Shown one piece after another: positions 38,333 to 49,605 of a DNA stretch of 64,000 nucleotides. Under the pieces are notes generated by a model. The model made no database searches and was not told where the DNA came from. It was given only the letters and a program-made list of their open reading frames with translations. The position numbers were made by a program, and so were the translations under genes. The DNA is from Crotophaga sulcirostris (Eukaryota > Chordata > Aves > Cuculiformes > Crotophagidae): NCBI GenBank assembly GCA_013397455.1, contig VYZB01000336.1, forward strand, positions 701,674-765,673, given 5' to 3'. The number at the start of each line of letters is the position of its first letter. Position 1 is the stretch's first letter.

Positions 38333-38880
38333 TCATAGATTCATAGAATCATGGAATGGTTTGGGTTGGAAGGGACCTTAAAGCTTATCCAGTTCCAATC
38401 TCACTGCCATGGGCAGGGACACCTCACACTAGATAAGGCTGCTGAAGAGATGCAGCCTGGCCTCAAACACCTCCAGGGTAAGTGAATCTACAACTTTGCT
38501 AGGGAAACTGTGCCAAGGCTTCACCACTCTCATTGTGAAGAATTTCTTCCTAATGTCGAATCCAAATCTTCCCCCTTCCAATTTAAAGCCATAACCTCCT
38601 TGTCCTCTCACTACAGGCCCTCCCTGTAAAAAAATCCCTCCCCAGCTTTCCTGTAGGCCCCCTTCAGGTACTGGAACATCACTCTAAGGTATCCCTGGAG
38701 CCTTCTCTTCTCCAGGCTGAACAATCAGAACTCTTTTCTCATAGCAGAGGTGCTACAGGCCTCTGATCACCTCTGTGACCTCCTCTAGACTTGTTCCAAC
38801 AGCTTCAAGTTCTTATATTGGGGATTCCAGAACTGGACACAACATTTGAGGTGGAGTCTCACGAAAGCAGAGTAGATGGG
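38333..38880 (-). mobile_element. CR1 LINE 3' fragment, group I
   Basis: Antisense copy of about 550 bp, from TTCATAGAATCATGGAATGG to GGTGGAGTCTCACGAAAGCA. Starts 113 nt after a DCC donor. Confidence 0.9.
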
Positions 38881-39257
38881 AAGAAATTAAAAGAGTTGCT
38901 TGAGTAACTACTGCTTCCTACAAACATATGTGTTTAATTGCATGAAAATGCAATATTTTAGTTCTATGTGCCAGTTCTTTAATGTTTTGATCTTTAACCT
39001 TTATCAATAAATTAGTCATACTTTTGGTGGCACAGTATTGCAGCAGAAATAGGAAGAAATACCAGCTGCAAACCTGCCTACAACATATGGCAATTCCACT
39101 TACTCTTATTCCAAAATAGAAAAAAATTGAAGATTATTATAAGAAAACTCAGTTTGAATGGATGTGACAGCAGCAGGCTGTCTTCTGTATGAGAATAATT
39201 TATTTTTATGTCCCAGTGAAAGCAGAACAAAAACACTTGCGGTGCAGCAAAGAGATA

Positions 39258-39890
39258 AAATCACAGAATCATAGAACAGTTGGGGTTGGAAGGGATATTA
39301 AAGCCCATCCCATTCCAATTCTCTCTTAGTAAGCAGGGACATCTTCAACTGGGTCAGGTTGCTCAAGGCTCCATCCAACCTGACGCTGAATACCTTCAGG
39401 GATAGGGCATCCACAACTTCGCCGGGGAACCCATGCCAGGGCCTCCCCACACTCACAGGAAAACATTTCTTCCTAAAATCTCATCTCAATCTCCCCTCCT
39501 TCAGCTTAAAACCATTACCATTCAGACTCCTCCAAACAGAACAGATCAAGTGACTTCAGCTGCTTCTCATACAACTTCCCCTCCAAACGCTTCACCAATT
39601 TTGTGTCCTCCTCTGGACACTCTCCAGCAGCTTCAGATTCATGTTATCCTTTTGTGCCCAAAACTTCACCCAATTCTCAATTTGGGGCCACACCAGTGCA
39701 CAGCAGAGTGGGACAATCCCCTCCCTCACCCAGCTGGCAATGCTGTGCTGGATGCATCCCAGGACATGGTTGCCCTCTTGATTGCCAGGGTACTGCTGGC
39801 TCACATTCAACTCACCATCAACTAGAACCCCAAGATCACTTTCCGCAGGGCTGCTCTCCAGCCTCTCACTCCCCACTCTATGTGGGCACC
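39258..39890 (-). mobile_element. Chimeric CR1 LINE (group I 3' end joined to group IV 5' part)
   Basis: On the minus strand, 39890 to about 39530 is group IV ORF2-end and 3' UTR sequence (complement seen as GTGACTTCAGCTGCTTCTC, CAACTTCCCCTCCAAACGC). From about 39525 to 39258 it is the group I 3' end. Confidence 0.82.
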
Positions 39891-40407
39891 CAGAAGCAGA
39901 AGCAATTAAAAATCTTTCAAAAGCTTCTCCTTTCTTGAAATTACCATGTTTTTCAAGAAAACAAGATAAAATCTATTACATTATTCTTTGAAAACAGTGG
40001 GGGAAACATCTGTTGTTTTCAGAGGCATTTGGAACACGCTCACAAATAGGTCCCCATAGCACTTGCCTGTGTATTGATGTTGGGTTTCCGATTCTTTTGA
40101 GATTTCTTCGTTAAAACCTCCCATTGCTTCAAAAAATGTTTATCATATCCAATATAATGAAGAGTTTAGCCATTCCCAATAAAGTTGGAGGTTTATAAAT
40201 TTAACTTTGCCCTGCTCTCTTTACTTTATACAGTACAAACAATCCTAAACAGGTGTGATGTGGTATTGCTAAATGCGCTTGCTGCACTTCCACCTCCTTC
40301 ATCTCAATATGACGTGAACTTCAAGGATGTTTGCAACTATTGAAATGCTAATATTTAGTACTGAGTGAAAGAGTCAAAGAAAATCACTCAGCTGTAGACA
40401 AATTGAT

Positions 40408-40553
40408 GCCCATCCCTCGAAACATTCAAGATCATGTTGGATGGGGCTCTGAGCAATCTGATCTAGTTGAAGATGTTCCTGTTTACTGCAGAGGGGTTGG
40501 ACTAAAGAACCTTCATGGTGCCTTTCAGCCCAAACCATTCTATGATTCTATGA
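40408..40553 (+). mobile_element. CR1 LINE short 3' fragment, group I-like
   Basis: GATCATGTTGGATGGGGCTC to CATTCTATGATTCTATGAA. It shares ATCTGATCTAGTTGAAGATG with the copy at 1960, so the two may be sister copies. Confidence 0.87.
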
Positions 40554-40764
40554 AATAACTTTCTTTTAACAAAAAAGGACCAAACGTCTTTATGTTCCAC
40601 TATTTTGTCCAGGAATGGTTTCCTGATCATGTGTAATATCAGGACTTCCATAGTTATCGAATTTAGTTATCCTCAGTCATGCTGAAGAGTATTTTATGCT
40701 GTAAATCATTCCCTTTCTTCCAATATCTTTCCTGGGAGAGAAAGTTATTATTCCCTGTATTGAA

Positions 40765-40854
40765 ATCATAGAATCAAAGAATCATTAAGGATGGAAAAGA
40801 CCTCGAAGAGCATCAGGTTCAACCATCAACACTACACTAATATGCCTACTAAAC
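40765..40854 (-). mobile_element. CR1 LINE short 3' end, group II
   Basis: Antisense: TCATAGAATCAAAGAATCAT to TATGCCTACTAAAC. It is directly followed by another antisense group II copy. Confidence 0.87.
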
Positions 40855-41146
40855 TATAGAATCATAGAACCATTAAGACTGGAAAAGACCACTAAGCTCA
40901 TCCAGTCCAACTGACAGCCCAACCCCACTGTGCCTACTAAACCATGTCCTGGACTGCCACATCTACACATTTTTTGAATCCCTTAAGGGATGGTGACTCA
41001 ACAATTTCCCTGGGTAGCCTCTTCCAATGCTTCATCACTCTTTCAGTAAAGACATTTTTCCTAATATCCTTTTTAAACCTCCCCAGTGGAAATTGAGGAC
41101 ATTTCCTCTCATCCTATTGCTTGTTGCTTGGAAAATCCAGTCTTTC
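40855..41146 (-). mobile_element. CR1 LINE 3' fragment, group II
   Basis: Antisense: AGAATCATAGAACCATTAAG to TTGCTTGTTGCTTGGAAAA. Confidence 0.9.
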
Positions 41147-41702
41147 ATCATAGAGTAACTTGTATAAACTCTAGTAGGTAGATTTTGCCATCTTTGACAA
41201 GAGTAGTCCAAGCAGTTGAGTAGACAAGAGTAGTTGAGTAGTTTATGAACATGGAGGTTCTAAGTGCAGTCTTTGCTTCAGTGTGACTTCATACAGAGGG
41301 AGATTCTCTGCTGAAGTTAACCCCTTGTAGAGATAACTCACAAAATTCCTAATTCCAAAGAATTAGGCATTTTAATTGCGTATGAAGATGATAAAACTGG
41401 AATTGCATTAAGTCGTAGTGTTAAGCAGCATGCAAAAAAAGCTGTCAGAGCACTGGCAATAAAACAGTGAACCATCTAAGCATTTCCAGCTCATTCATTA
41501 ATACCTCCACAAAATGGATTTCTCCCAAACCCCCTTGAATGTTCTGCTTTATTCTGTGGTGTGCTGGAAACCTGATGTGCCATTTTGATTAAAGGCCAAT
41601 TTATTTTTTAATCATCTGATGACTAGCAGCAGAATGGCATTACAGTTGCATGCCAGTAAGTTGCTTTGTTGTGATCAAGTTAGTCTTCTGATGCCAACTT
41701 GA

Positions 41703-42334
41703 GCTGGCAATGTGCACTTGCAGCCCAGAAAGCCTACCATGTGAGAAAAAGTGTAACCAGCAGGTGGAAGGAAGGGATTCTGCCCCTCTACTCTGCTCTC
41801 ATGAGAGCTCACCTGGAGCCCTGCATTCACGTCTGGATTCCGTAGCACAAGAAGGACAGGGATCTGTTAGAGTGAGTCCAGAAGAGGCCACAAAGATGAT
41901 TCCAGGGCTGGAGCACCTCCTGTACAAGGACAGGCTGAGAGAGATGGGGTTGTTCAGCTTGGAGAAGAGAAGACTGCGGGAAGAGCTTAGAGCAGCCTTC
42001 CAGTACTCAGAAGGGCCCAAGGAAAGCTGGGGAGGGGCTCTTGATCAGGGATTGCAGGGATAGGAAGCAGATGAATGGTTTTAAGCTGAACGAGGGAAGA
42101 TTGATACGAAATCTTAGGAAGAAATATTTTCCTGTGAGGGTGGTGAGGCACTGGCCAAGGCTGCCCAGAGAAGTCGTGATTGACTCATCCCTGGAGGCGT
42201 TCAAGACCAGGTTGGATGGGGCTTTGAGCAACCTGACCCAGTGGAAAGTGTTCCTACCCATGATAGGGGGGTGGAACTGGATGAGCTTTAAAGTACCTTC
42301 CAACCCAAACCATTCCATGAATCTATGACTCTAT
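41703..42334 (+). mobile_element. CR1 LINE 3' fragment, group I
   Basis: GCTGGCAATGTGCACTTGCA to CATTCCATGAATCTATGACTCTATGG; about 630 bp, ending 140 nt before a DCC acceptor. Confidence 0.9.
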
Positions 42335-42475
42335 GGTGTTAAAAATACTCCCATTAAGGTATGCAGTAGTAATAAAGCTACTTTACTTGAAGAAGAAAGT
42401 AACTGTAACTGTGTTTTGCTTGGCTGCGATCAAAATGAATGACTTTAAACTTGTCTCCACTCCATGTATTTGTAG

Positions 42476-42614
42476 TCAGCAGATACGACCGCTCTGAGTC
42501 ATACAGTGATAGGTCTGAAGCCAAACACCATGTACGAGTTCTCCGTCATGGTCACCAAAGGTCGGAGGTCAAGCACTTGGAGCATGACTGCGCACGCCAC
42601 CACCTATGAAGCAG
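42476..42614 (+). CDS. DCC: DCC coding exon: second half of FN3-5
   Basis: This 139-nt exon is phase 0 in and phase 1 out. It starts SADTTALSH and continues with [15 protein letters not shown], the strand E-F signature, then RRSSTWSM and HATTYEA. The acceptor is TGTATTTGTAG and the donor is GCAG/GTACAA. Compared with remembered mammalian DCC, the start ([11 protein letters not shown] for SEDTTSLSYTA) is the least conserved part. A sense group I CR1 ends about 140 nt upstream. Confidence 0.92.
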
Positions 42615-42841
42615 GTACAAAAAAGGCATTCTTCGGGTTTTAATTGTCATGAAAAAATTTGCTCAGCTTCATCCTAACTACATAAACCAGCAGCATATGT
42701 ATAAAACTAATTGTATTTCACTTGTTTTCATGGGTACCAGAGCAGAGAACTTATTCTACTGAGTTCTCGCACCATTGCAAGAAGTTAGGAAATGGTTGTA
42801 CAGGTATGTAATACTTTGCCAAAAATTAGAATTCTCATCTT

Positions 42842-43356
42842 CCATCCTGCATTCAGTTCTGCAGTCCTAAGCACAGGAAGAATATAGATCTGTTAGAGCA
42901 AGTCCAGAGGAAGCCATGAAGATGGTCCATGGGCTCGCACAGCTTCCACACAAGGACAGGCTGAAAGAGTTAGGGTTTTTCAGTCTGGAGAAGAGAAGGC
43001 TCCAAGAAGACCTTAGAGCAACCTTCCAGTATGGAAACGGCCTCCAGAAAAGCTGGAGAGGGGTTTTTCATCAGGGATTGCAGGGATAGGATGAGGGGAA
43101 ACAGTTTTCACCTGAAAGAGAAGAAATTGAGATGAAATCTTAGGAAGAAATATTTTCCTGTGAGGGTGGCGAGGCCCTGGCACAGGTTGCCCAGAGAAGT
43201 GGTGGCTGCCCCATCCCTGGATGTGTTCAAGATCAGGTTGGATCGGACTTCGAGCAACCTGATCCAGTGGGAGATGTCCCTGCCCATGGCAAGGAGAATG
43301 GAACTAAATGGACTTTAAAGTCACTTGCAATCCAAAACATTCTATAATTTCATGAT
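42842..43356 (+). mobile_element. CR1 LINE 3' fragment, group I
   Basis: TCCTGCATTCAGTTCTGCAG to CATTCTATAATTTCATGAT. Confidence 0.89.
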
Positions 43357-43865
43357 AATGAGTCTCCATAATTTTAACACTAATAATTTAAAATAACTTA
43401 CTTTTTTCAAAGTAACCCAAGATCAGATGAGAAGTATTTTTCCTGTTTTATTAGATAATGATTTTACTCCTTTGAATGTTTGACTTCAAAAACCTTTGTC
43501 TCAAGTTCATGGCTTACCACCTTATCCATTTACTAAAAGAGACTCAATGACAGCTTCTATCTAATGTCCTTTTTGAGTCAAGGTCTGTTCATAATACTAC
43601 GTGCACACCTTTTAGCTATGGTCTGCATGGTGCTGGTGCTGGGCTCATCATTCCACCCAAGACCTACAGAGACTCAACCAAAATCATGTGTGTTAAATTT
43701 GAGACAGAAACCGGGAAAAAAATGTTACTCAATTGATCAATCTTTTCAGCTGTGAAAAACGTTGCCTTAGATAAATTCCTCGCTGAGTGATTGGTAGCAC
43801 AGCTCTTCTATACTCAGCGTTTCTATACATCTGTATACATCTGGCAATCATGATAGTTGCTGCCA

Positions 43866-43996
43866 TGAGTCACCATCCCTGGAGATATTTAAAAGGTGTG
43901 CAGATGAAATGCTCAGGTATCTGGTTTAGCAGTGGACAGGTATGGTTGGACCTGATGTTCTCTAAGGTCTTTTCCAACCAAGAAATTCTATGATTA
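43866..43996 (+). mobile_element. CR1 LINE short 3' fragment, group III
   Basis: GAGTCACCATCCCTGGAGAT to AAATTCTATGATT. Confidence 0.87.
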
Positions 43997-44112
43997 ATGC
44001 CCATGTGATAGCCAGAAGCAAAGCCCATATACACTATTTCCCTATTGCATTAATTAAATCTGAATTTCATTTAGAATAAGATTTAGAAGCCCTCTTTTGA
44101 AACTCATGAGTA

Positions 44113-44990
44113 GATAATGGATTGAGAGGAGCCCTGAAGAGAAAGCATCAGAGGTGCTGGTGGATGAGAAGCTCAACATGAGCTGTCAATGTGTGCTCGC
44201 CGCAGAGAAAGCCAACAATATCATAGAATCATAGTATGGCAGATTGGAAGGAACTTCTAGGATCATCTGGTATAATGATTTTACGTGATATATAGTATAA
44301 ATGAGACAGTTCCACATGCTGTCAAGCTGACTCTTAAAAGTGTCCAGTGTAAGGATATCTACCACTTCCTTGGAGAGATTATTCCAATGTTAAACAGTTC
44401 TAATGGCGAAAAATATTCTTTCGGGATCCAATACAAATCCTGGGCTGCATCAGAAGAAGTGAGACCAACAGGGCAACGCAGGGGATTCTGCCCCTCTACT
44501 CTGCTCTCACAAGAGCTCACCTGGAGCCCTGCACCCTAGTCTGGAGTCCTCAGCACAGAAAGGAGATGAGGATGTTAGAGTGAGTCCAGAGGAGGCCACA
44601 GAGATGATCTGAGGGCTGGAGCAGCTCACATACAAGAACAGGCTGAGAGATTGGAGTTGTTCAGCCGGGAAAGGAGAAGACTATAGGGAGATCTTAGAGC
44701 AGCTTTGCAGTACTGAAAGTGGCTGTAGGAAAGCTGAGGGGGTGCTCTTGATCAGGGATTGCAGGGACAGGATGAGGGGGAAGAGTTTTAAGCTGAAAGA
44801 GGGGAGATTGAGATGAGATCTTAGGAAGAAATATTTTCCTGTGAGGCACTGGACCAGGCTGCCTAGAGAAGTCATGTCTGACTCATTCCTGGAGGTGTTC
44901 GAGGCCAGGTTGGATGTGGCTTTGAGCAACCTGATCCAGTGGAAGGTGTCCCTGCCCACGGCAGTGGGAGTGAAACTAGGTGATCTTTAC
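44113..44990 (+). mobile_element. CR1 LINE fragment, group I, interrupted by another CR1
   Basis: The 5' piece (44113-44220, GATGAGAAGCTCAACATGAG) and the 3' piece (from about 44434, TCCTGGGCTGCATCAGAAGA) are one element split by an antisense insert. The 3' tail is missing: sequence ends near GGTGATCTTTACCACAGG. Confidence 0.87.
44221..44433 (-). mobile_element. CR1 LINE 3' fragment, group V, nested
   Basis: Antisense: TCATAGAATCATAGTATGGC, ACTTCTAGGATCATCTGG, CATGCTGTCAAGCTGACTCT, to TTTCGGGATCC. CAATA occurs on both sides (44216-44220 and 44429-44433), a possible 5-bp target duplication. Confidence 0.82.
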
Positions 44991-45049
44991 CACAGGACTA
45001 CTAGCTTTTCCCCGTTCTTTATGACTGCCTGTGTTACCTTGCTGTAGTT

Positions 45050-45542
45050 CCAGAATCATAGAATTGCTTGGTTGGAAAAGACCTTTGACATAATTAATTC
45101 CAACCGTACCTGTCAATTACTAAACTAGCTCCCTGAGTACTGAGTACTACCTGCCTTCTAAATCCCTCCAGACATGGTCACTCCACAACTTCCCTGGGCA
45201 GACTCTTCCAGTGCCCTTCTATGAATAAATTTTTCCTGATATCTAATCTAAACCTACTGTGGCAGAACTTGAGGCCAATTCTTCTTGTCCTGTCACTTGC
45301 TTTTTGGGAAAAGAGACCGACACTCACCACACCACAACCTCCTTTCAGATAGCTGTAGACAGTGATAAGGTTTCCCCTCAGCCTCCTCTTCTCTAGGCTA
45401 AACAGCCCTAGGTCCCTCAGCTGCTCCTCATAACACTTGATCTCCAGCCCCTTCCCCAGCACCATTCCCCTTCTCTGGACATGCTCCAACACTTCAGTGT
45501 CCTTCTTGGAGTGAGAGGCACAAAACTGAACACAGGTATCAA
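45050..45542 (-). mobile_element. CR1 LINE 3' fragment, group III
   Basis: Antisense copy of about 490 bp, from CAGAATCATAGAATTGCTTG to the complement of the ORF2 end (GTGTCCTTCTTGGAGTGAGA). Confidence 0.9.
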
Positions 45543-45779
45543 GGTTTCACAAATCCCTTGTCCATAGATAAGAACACCTTTTGTTTCTGTTAGAGTAATT
45601 TTCTTCTGCTGCTGCTTTAGACAGCAGTATATATATTTGGATACCAATGTAGTGTAGTAAATACAATATTTTCCTGAGGGTGACTACTCTTGAAAACACT
45701 CTAGGTGCCCTTACAAATCAGTTCCTACCTGGAGATACCAAATGAAGTCTGCTGGTAAATATTGATTTGATTTGTTGTT

Positions 45780-46010
45780 TGTTTTTTTTTTAATGAAACC
45801 TCTGTACACACCAGTTAATTAACAAAGGGAGAATAAGAGGGAATATCTGTGTCCTGAGATTTTCCCATGTGATTGCAATGCAATTATCTGAGCTTGATGG
45901 AGCAGCTCTGTTAATTAAAAGAATCCTGCACTGCTGATCTTTATTGCCTGTTTTGTACCCATTCTGCGTGTTGAATTTCCCGTAATGATATTAAAGAATG
46001 TACATATCAG
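45780..46010. other. Candidate conserved non-coding element
   Basis: Repeat-free intron block with two TTAATTAA octamers (45815-45822, 45911-45918) and ATTGCAATGCAAT between them, resembling homeodomain and POU/C/EBP sites. The call rests on composition only. Confidence 0.3.
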
Positions 46011-46324
46011 CATAGATACAGAATTCACTGGAGATTCCTACCATGGCTAGAGAGAGTTGTTATGCCCATAATTCAGAAACAGCTCTCAGAGCCAAGTTCC
46101 ATCCCCAGATCTGCCTACACACATCTTACTGATATGAGGGGTGTGAATGAGTGCTAAGGGAAACATCTAAAGTTTTGATTTTTCTCATGGTATCTTATGT
46201 TCACAATCTACTGAAAGCAGAGCTCAACTTCAGCCGCTCAGCGGGACTCTCATATAGTAATGACAATTACGGAAAGCCTCTGTTACATGAGGAGGCTTAC
46301 AAGCTTACTATTATGTCCCCCATA

Positions 46325-47270
46325 GATAAGTGTTCGGTCCAATTTTGTTCAACATTTTTTTCCATGATCTTGACGAGAGGATCAAGTGTTCCTTCAGTCA
46401 ATTCGCGGATGACATTAAGCTGAGGGGAAATGTTGATCTGGTTGTGGGTAAGAAGGCTCTAGAGAGAGATCTGGACAGGTTGGATCAATGGGTTGAGATC
46501 AATGGTATGAAGTTCAACAAGGCCAAGTTGCAAGTCCTGCACTGGGCACAAAAGTACTCCATGCAGTGCTCCAGGCTTGGGGAAGATGGATGGCAACTTC
46601 CCAGTGGAAAAAGACCTGGGGATGCTGGCCGACAGCAGCTGAACATGAGCCAGCAGTGACCCAAGTGGACAAGTAGGCCAACAGCATCTTGGTCTGTATC
46701 AGAAAGAGCATGACCAGCAGGACCAGGGAAGTGATCGTGATCCTGTACTCAGCATTGATGAGGCCACACCTCAAATCCTGGGTTTAGTTTTAGGGTCCTC
46801 CCTCCAACAAAGACGTTGAGGGGCTGGAGTGTGTCCAGAGGAGGGCAACAAAGCTGGTGAAGGGGCTGAAGAACAAGCCTTATGAGGAACAGTTGAGGGA
46901 ACTAGGGGTTTTAGCCTAGGGAAAAGGAGGCTGAGGTGAGACCTTATCACTGTCAATAACTACCTGAAAGGAGGTTGTAGTCAGGTGGGTGTTGGTCTCT
47001 TCTCCCAAGGGACAGGCAATAGGATAAGAACAAATGTCCTCAAGTTGTGACAGGGGAGGTTTGGATTAGACATCAGGAAAAAATTCTTCACTGTAAGGGT
47101 TCAGGCATTGGAAGAGGCTGCCCAGTGCAGTGACAGAGTATCAATCCCTGGAAGTATTTCAAAGATGAGTAGATGAGATGCTCAGGGATCTGGTTTAGTG
47201 TTGGACTGGTACGGTTAGACTCGATGACCTCAAGGGTCTTTTCCAACCAAGCGATTCTGTGATTGTACGA
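46325..47270 (+). mobile_element. CR1 LINE with decayed reverse transcriptase end, group III
   Basis: About 945 bp. The 5' end encodes the reverse transcriptase palm region with a FADD core (in place of YADD) and a 110-codon open stretch at 46330-46659, then frame breaks, 3' UTR and the tail CGATTCTGTGATTG. It is a non-functional retrotransposon remnant. Confidence 0.9.
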
Positions 47271-47682
47271 TCTGCTCAGTGTTATTTCAAAGGAACAATT
47301 CCTTGTGACCAGAACCTGTCTAGTAGCTGGCTTTTCCCTTCCTTCTTTTCCTTTAAGACCATTGAATGTTCATCACCCAGAAGATCTGTGCCTGCGCTTT
47401 AGATCTGTTGAGCTCAGCATGACCTGATAGATTTTAAAACTTTACCCAACAGAGTGGCTTTGGAGCAGTTCTTCAATCAATCAAGAAAGTTGTTTAGTAG
47501 CTATATGGGTAGACACAGAAGGTGGGATGCTCATACACTGCGTTCTCCATGCTGTTATGCTATCTTTGTGCTCTAAGTAATTGACAGCCTGTTTCAAACC
47601 CAAGTAAATGAACAATGACATCAACACCAATTTGTTACTCATCTCTCTTAACTAATTCAAACATTTGTCCATAGAAGTGAAG

Positions 47683-47822
47683 GTGGTCAAGGCCCGGTTG
47701 GGTGGGGCTTTGAGCAACCTGATCCAGTGGGACGTGTTCCTACCCATGGCAGTGGGTTGAAACTGGATGGGCTTTAAGGTCCCTTCCAAATCAAACCATT
47801 CCATGATCCATGGGTATCTATG
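47683..47822 (+). mobile_element. CR1 LINE short 3' fragment, group I
   Basis: GGTCAAGGCCCGGTTGGGTG to CATTCCATGATCCATGGGTATCTATGA. Confidence 0.87.
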
Positions 47823-47824
47823 AC

Positions 47825-48521
47825 ATTCGATGCTCCAGGCTTGATTAAGAGTGGCTGGAAAGATACCTGGCAGTAAAGGACCTGGCAATGCTGATCAACA
47901 GCAGCTGAAAATGACCCAGCAGTGGCCCAGGTGTCCAAGAAGGCCACCAGCATCCTGGCTTAGATCAGCCACGAGGTGGTCACCAGGAATACGGGACTTA
48001 TCATCCCCCTGGACTCAGGGCTGGTGAAGCCACATCTCAAATCCTGGGTTCAGTGGGCTTCTCACTCCAAGAAAGACCTTGAGGGACTGTAGTGGGGTTG
48101 GAGAAGGGGAATAGACTGGGGGAAGGGTGTGGAACCTAGGGATTCTGGGAGAGGCTGAGGGACCTCAGGCTGTTTATTCTGGAGAAAAGGAAGCTGAGGG
48201 GAGACCTCATCCCTCTCTGCAACTCCCTGAAAGGAGGTTGTGGTTAGGTGGGTACTGGTCTCTTCTCCCAAGTAAGAAGTAATAGGATGAGAGGAAATGG
48301 CCTCAAATTGTGCCAAGGGAGATTGAAATTGGATTTTAGGCAAAAGGGTTCTCAGGCACTGACAGGGGCTGCTTAGGGAAGTGGTTGACTCACCATCTCT
48401 GGAGGTGTCTAAAAGACGAGTTAATGAGATGCTCAGGGATCTGATTTAGTAGCAGACAAGTACAGTTGGACGCGATGATCTCAAAAGTCCTTTCAAACCA
48501 AGCAATTCTATGATTCTATGA
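47825..48521 (+). mobile_element. CR1 LINE 3' fragment, group III, adjacent to DCC exon
   Basis: GATGCTCCAGGCTTGATTAA to CAATTCTATGATTCTATGA. Its tail ends 33 nt upstream of the acceptor used by the FN3-6 exon. Confidence 0.91.
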
Positions 48522-48554
48522 ACTTCATGTTTTATTTATTTTCATTATTTTCAG

Positions 48555-48662
48555 CTCCATCCTCTGCTCCCAAGGATCTGACAGTCATTACACGGGAAGG
48601 GAAACCCCGGGCTGTCACTGTCAGCTGGCAGCCCCCATTGGAAGCCAATGGAAAAATTACCG
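48555..48662 (+). CDS. DCC: DCC coding exon: first half of FN3-6
   Basis: This 108-nt exon, phase 1 in and out, encodes [19 protein letters not shown], then VTVSWQPP with the strand-B Trp, and LEANGKIT. The acceptor is TTCATTATTTTCAG and the donor is ACCG/GTAAAC. FN3-6 lies next to the juxtamembrane stalk and, with FN3-5, forms a netrin/RGM contact region in the DCC/neogenin family. A CR1 copy ends only about 33 nt before the acceptor AG, so the branch-site region lies at or inside repeat sequence. Confidence 0.93.
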
Positions 48663-49605
48663 GTAAACATTTACATTATCCTGTATTCTCCTTTTTATTT
48701 TATTGTTTTGATCATTTGCTGCTTTCATTCCCTATTTTCTGTGGAAATATCTCTGGGTTTTTTTTCCTGGAATACTATTAGGTCTGGTACTATTTTATTC
48801 TGTCTTGCTTTTATCAGCCAGCTCAGTCAAAGATTCAAGGCATTGTTAGGGACACTGTAAAATCCGAAGTTCTAGGGATGTAAATCTTTTATTTTTCAAT
48901 TCTTAGAACACAATAAAACACTAAATGTTTTGCAGTATGTGCTGCTCAATGACAATTAGAAATGACTAATAATAAGTACTTTGTTTGGCAATAATGCAAT
49001 ACATAATGATAGGTTTGTTGGTGCAGCAGATAGTGAGAGAATTTATTGGTAGATATTTAACTTTAAAATAACAATTTAAGGCAATGATGATCATGAAAAA
49101 ACTCTAATATTGACTGACAGGAATGGAATTTAATAGATGTTTCACAATGACAGATTTGATTTCCAAAATAGTGCATATAACATTAATAACTAATGAAGAA
49201 ATCCATTACAAACCTTTATTGTTAATTTAACTTGAAAAATATATTAGAATTGTCTGCGATTTTGCATTTAAATGATCACTTTAGCCTTCTAATAGAGGCA
49301 TATAATTATTAAGAGAAATATTGTTTATCTCCAAAATGTGCCAATTACGGTCCAATTGCTACAAACAGTTGGATTAGACCAGTTCTACAACATACTTTCG
49401 TGTGGGAGAAAGGGTGTTTATGGCACCATTACTGGTGGTAATCCCACCAAAATGCTGCTGAAGCACTGAGAAATTAAATGTAAGAGGAAGAATGCTTCAG
49501 AATTGTGTCCCATGTAAGCCATTAGCAGTGAGGAGCATTGGGTTAGGTTTTAACAGTTGTAACTCAGCAAGGCTTCGCTCAGGCAAGTTCAGTCCAACCA
49601 GACCT

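Larger units (their letters stand above)
38220..42475 (+). other. DCC: DCC intron within FN3-5
   Basis: This is the only phase 0 intron with both of its ends in the window (4.3 kb). It holds antisense CR1 at 38.3-38.9, 39.3-39.9 and 40.8-41.1 kb and sense CR1 at 40.4 and 41.7-42.3 kb. Unique sequence at 41146-41702 shows no coding signal. Confidence 0.85.
42615..48554 (+). other. DCC: DCC intron between FN3-5 and FN3-6
   Basis: This 5.9-kb phase 1 intron is more than half CR1. It has a nested insertion at 44.1-45.0 kb and a long sense copy at 46.3-47.3 kb. The unique block 45543-46324 contains two TTAATTAA sites and is a candidate conserved element. Confidence 0.85.

Noticed and set aside
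46330..46659. 110-codon open frame with FADD motif
   Set aside because: Only the end of a CR1 reverse transcriptase palm region; lacks the endonuclease and the rest of ORF2.
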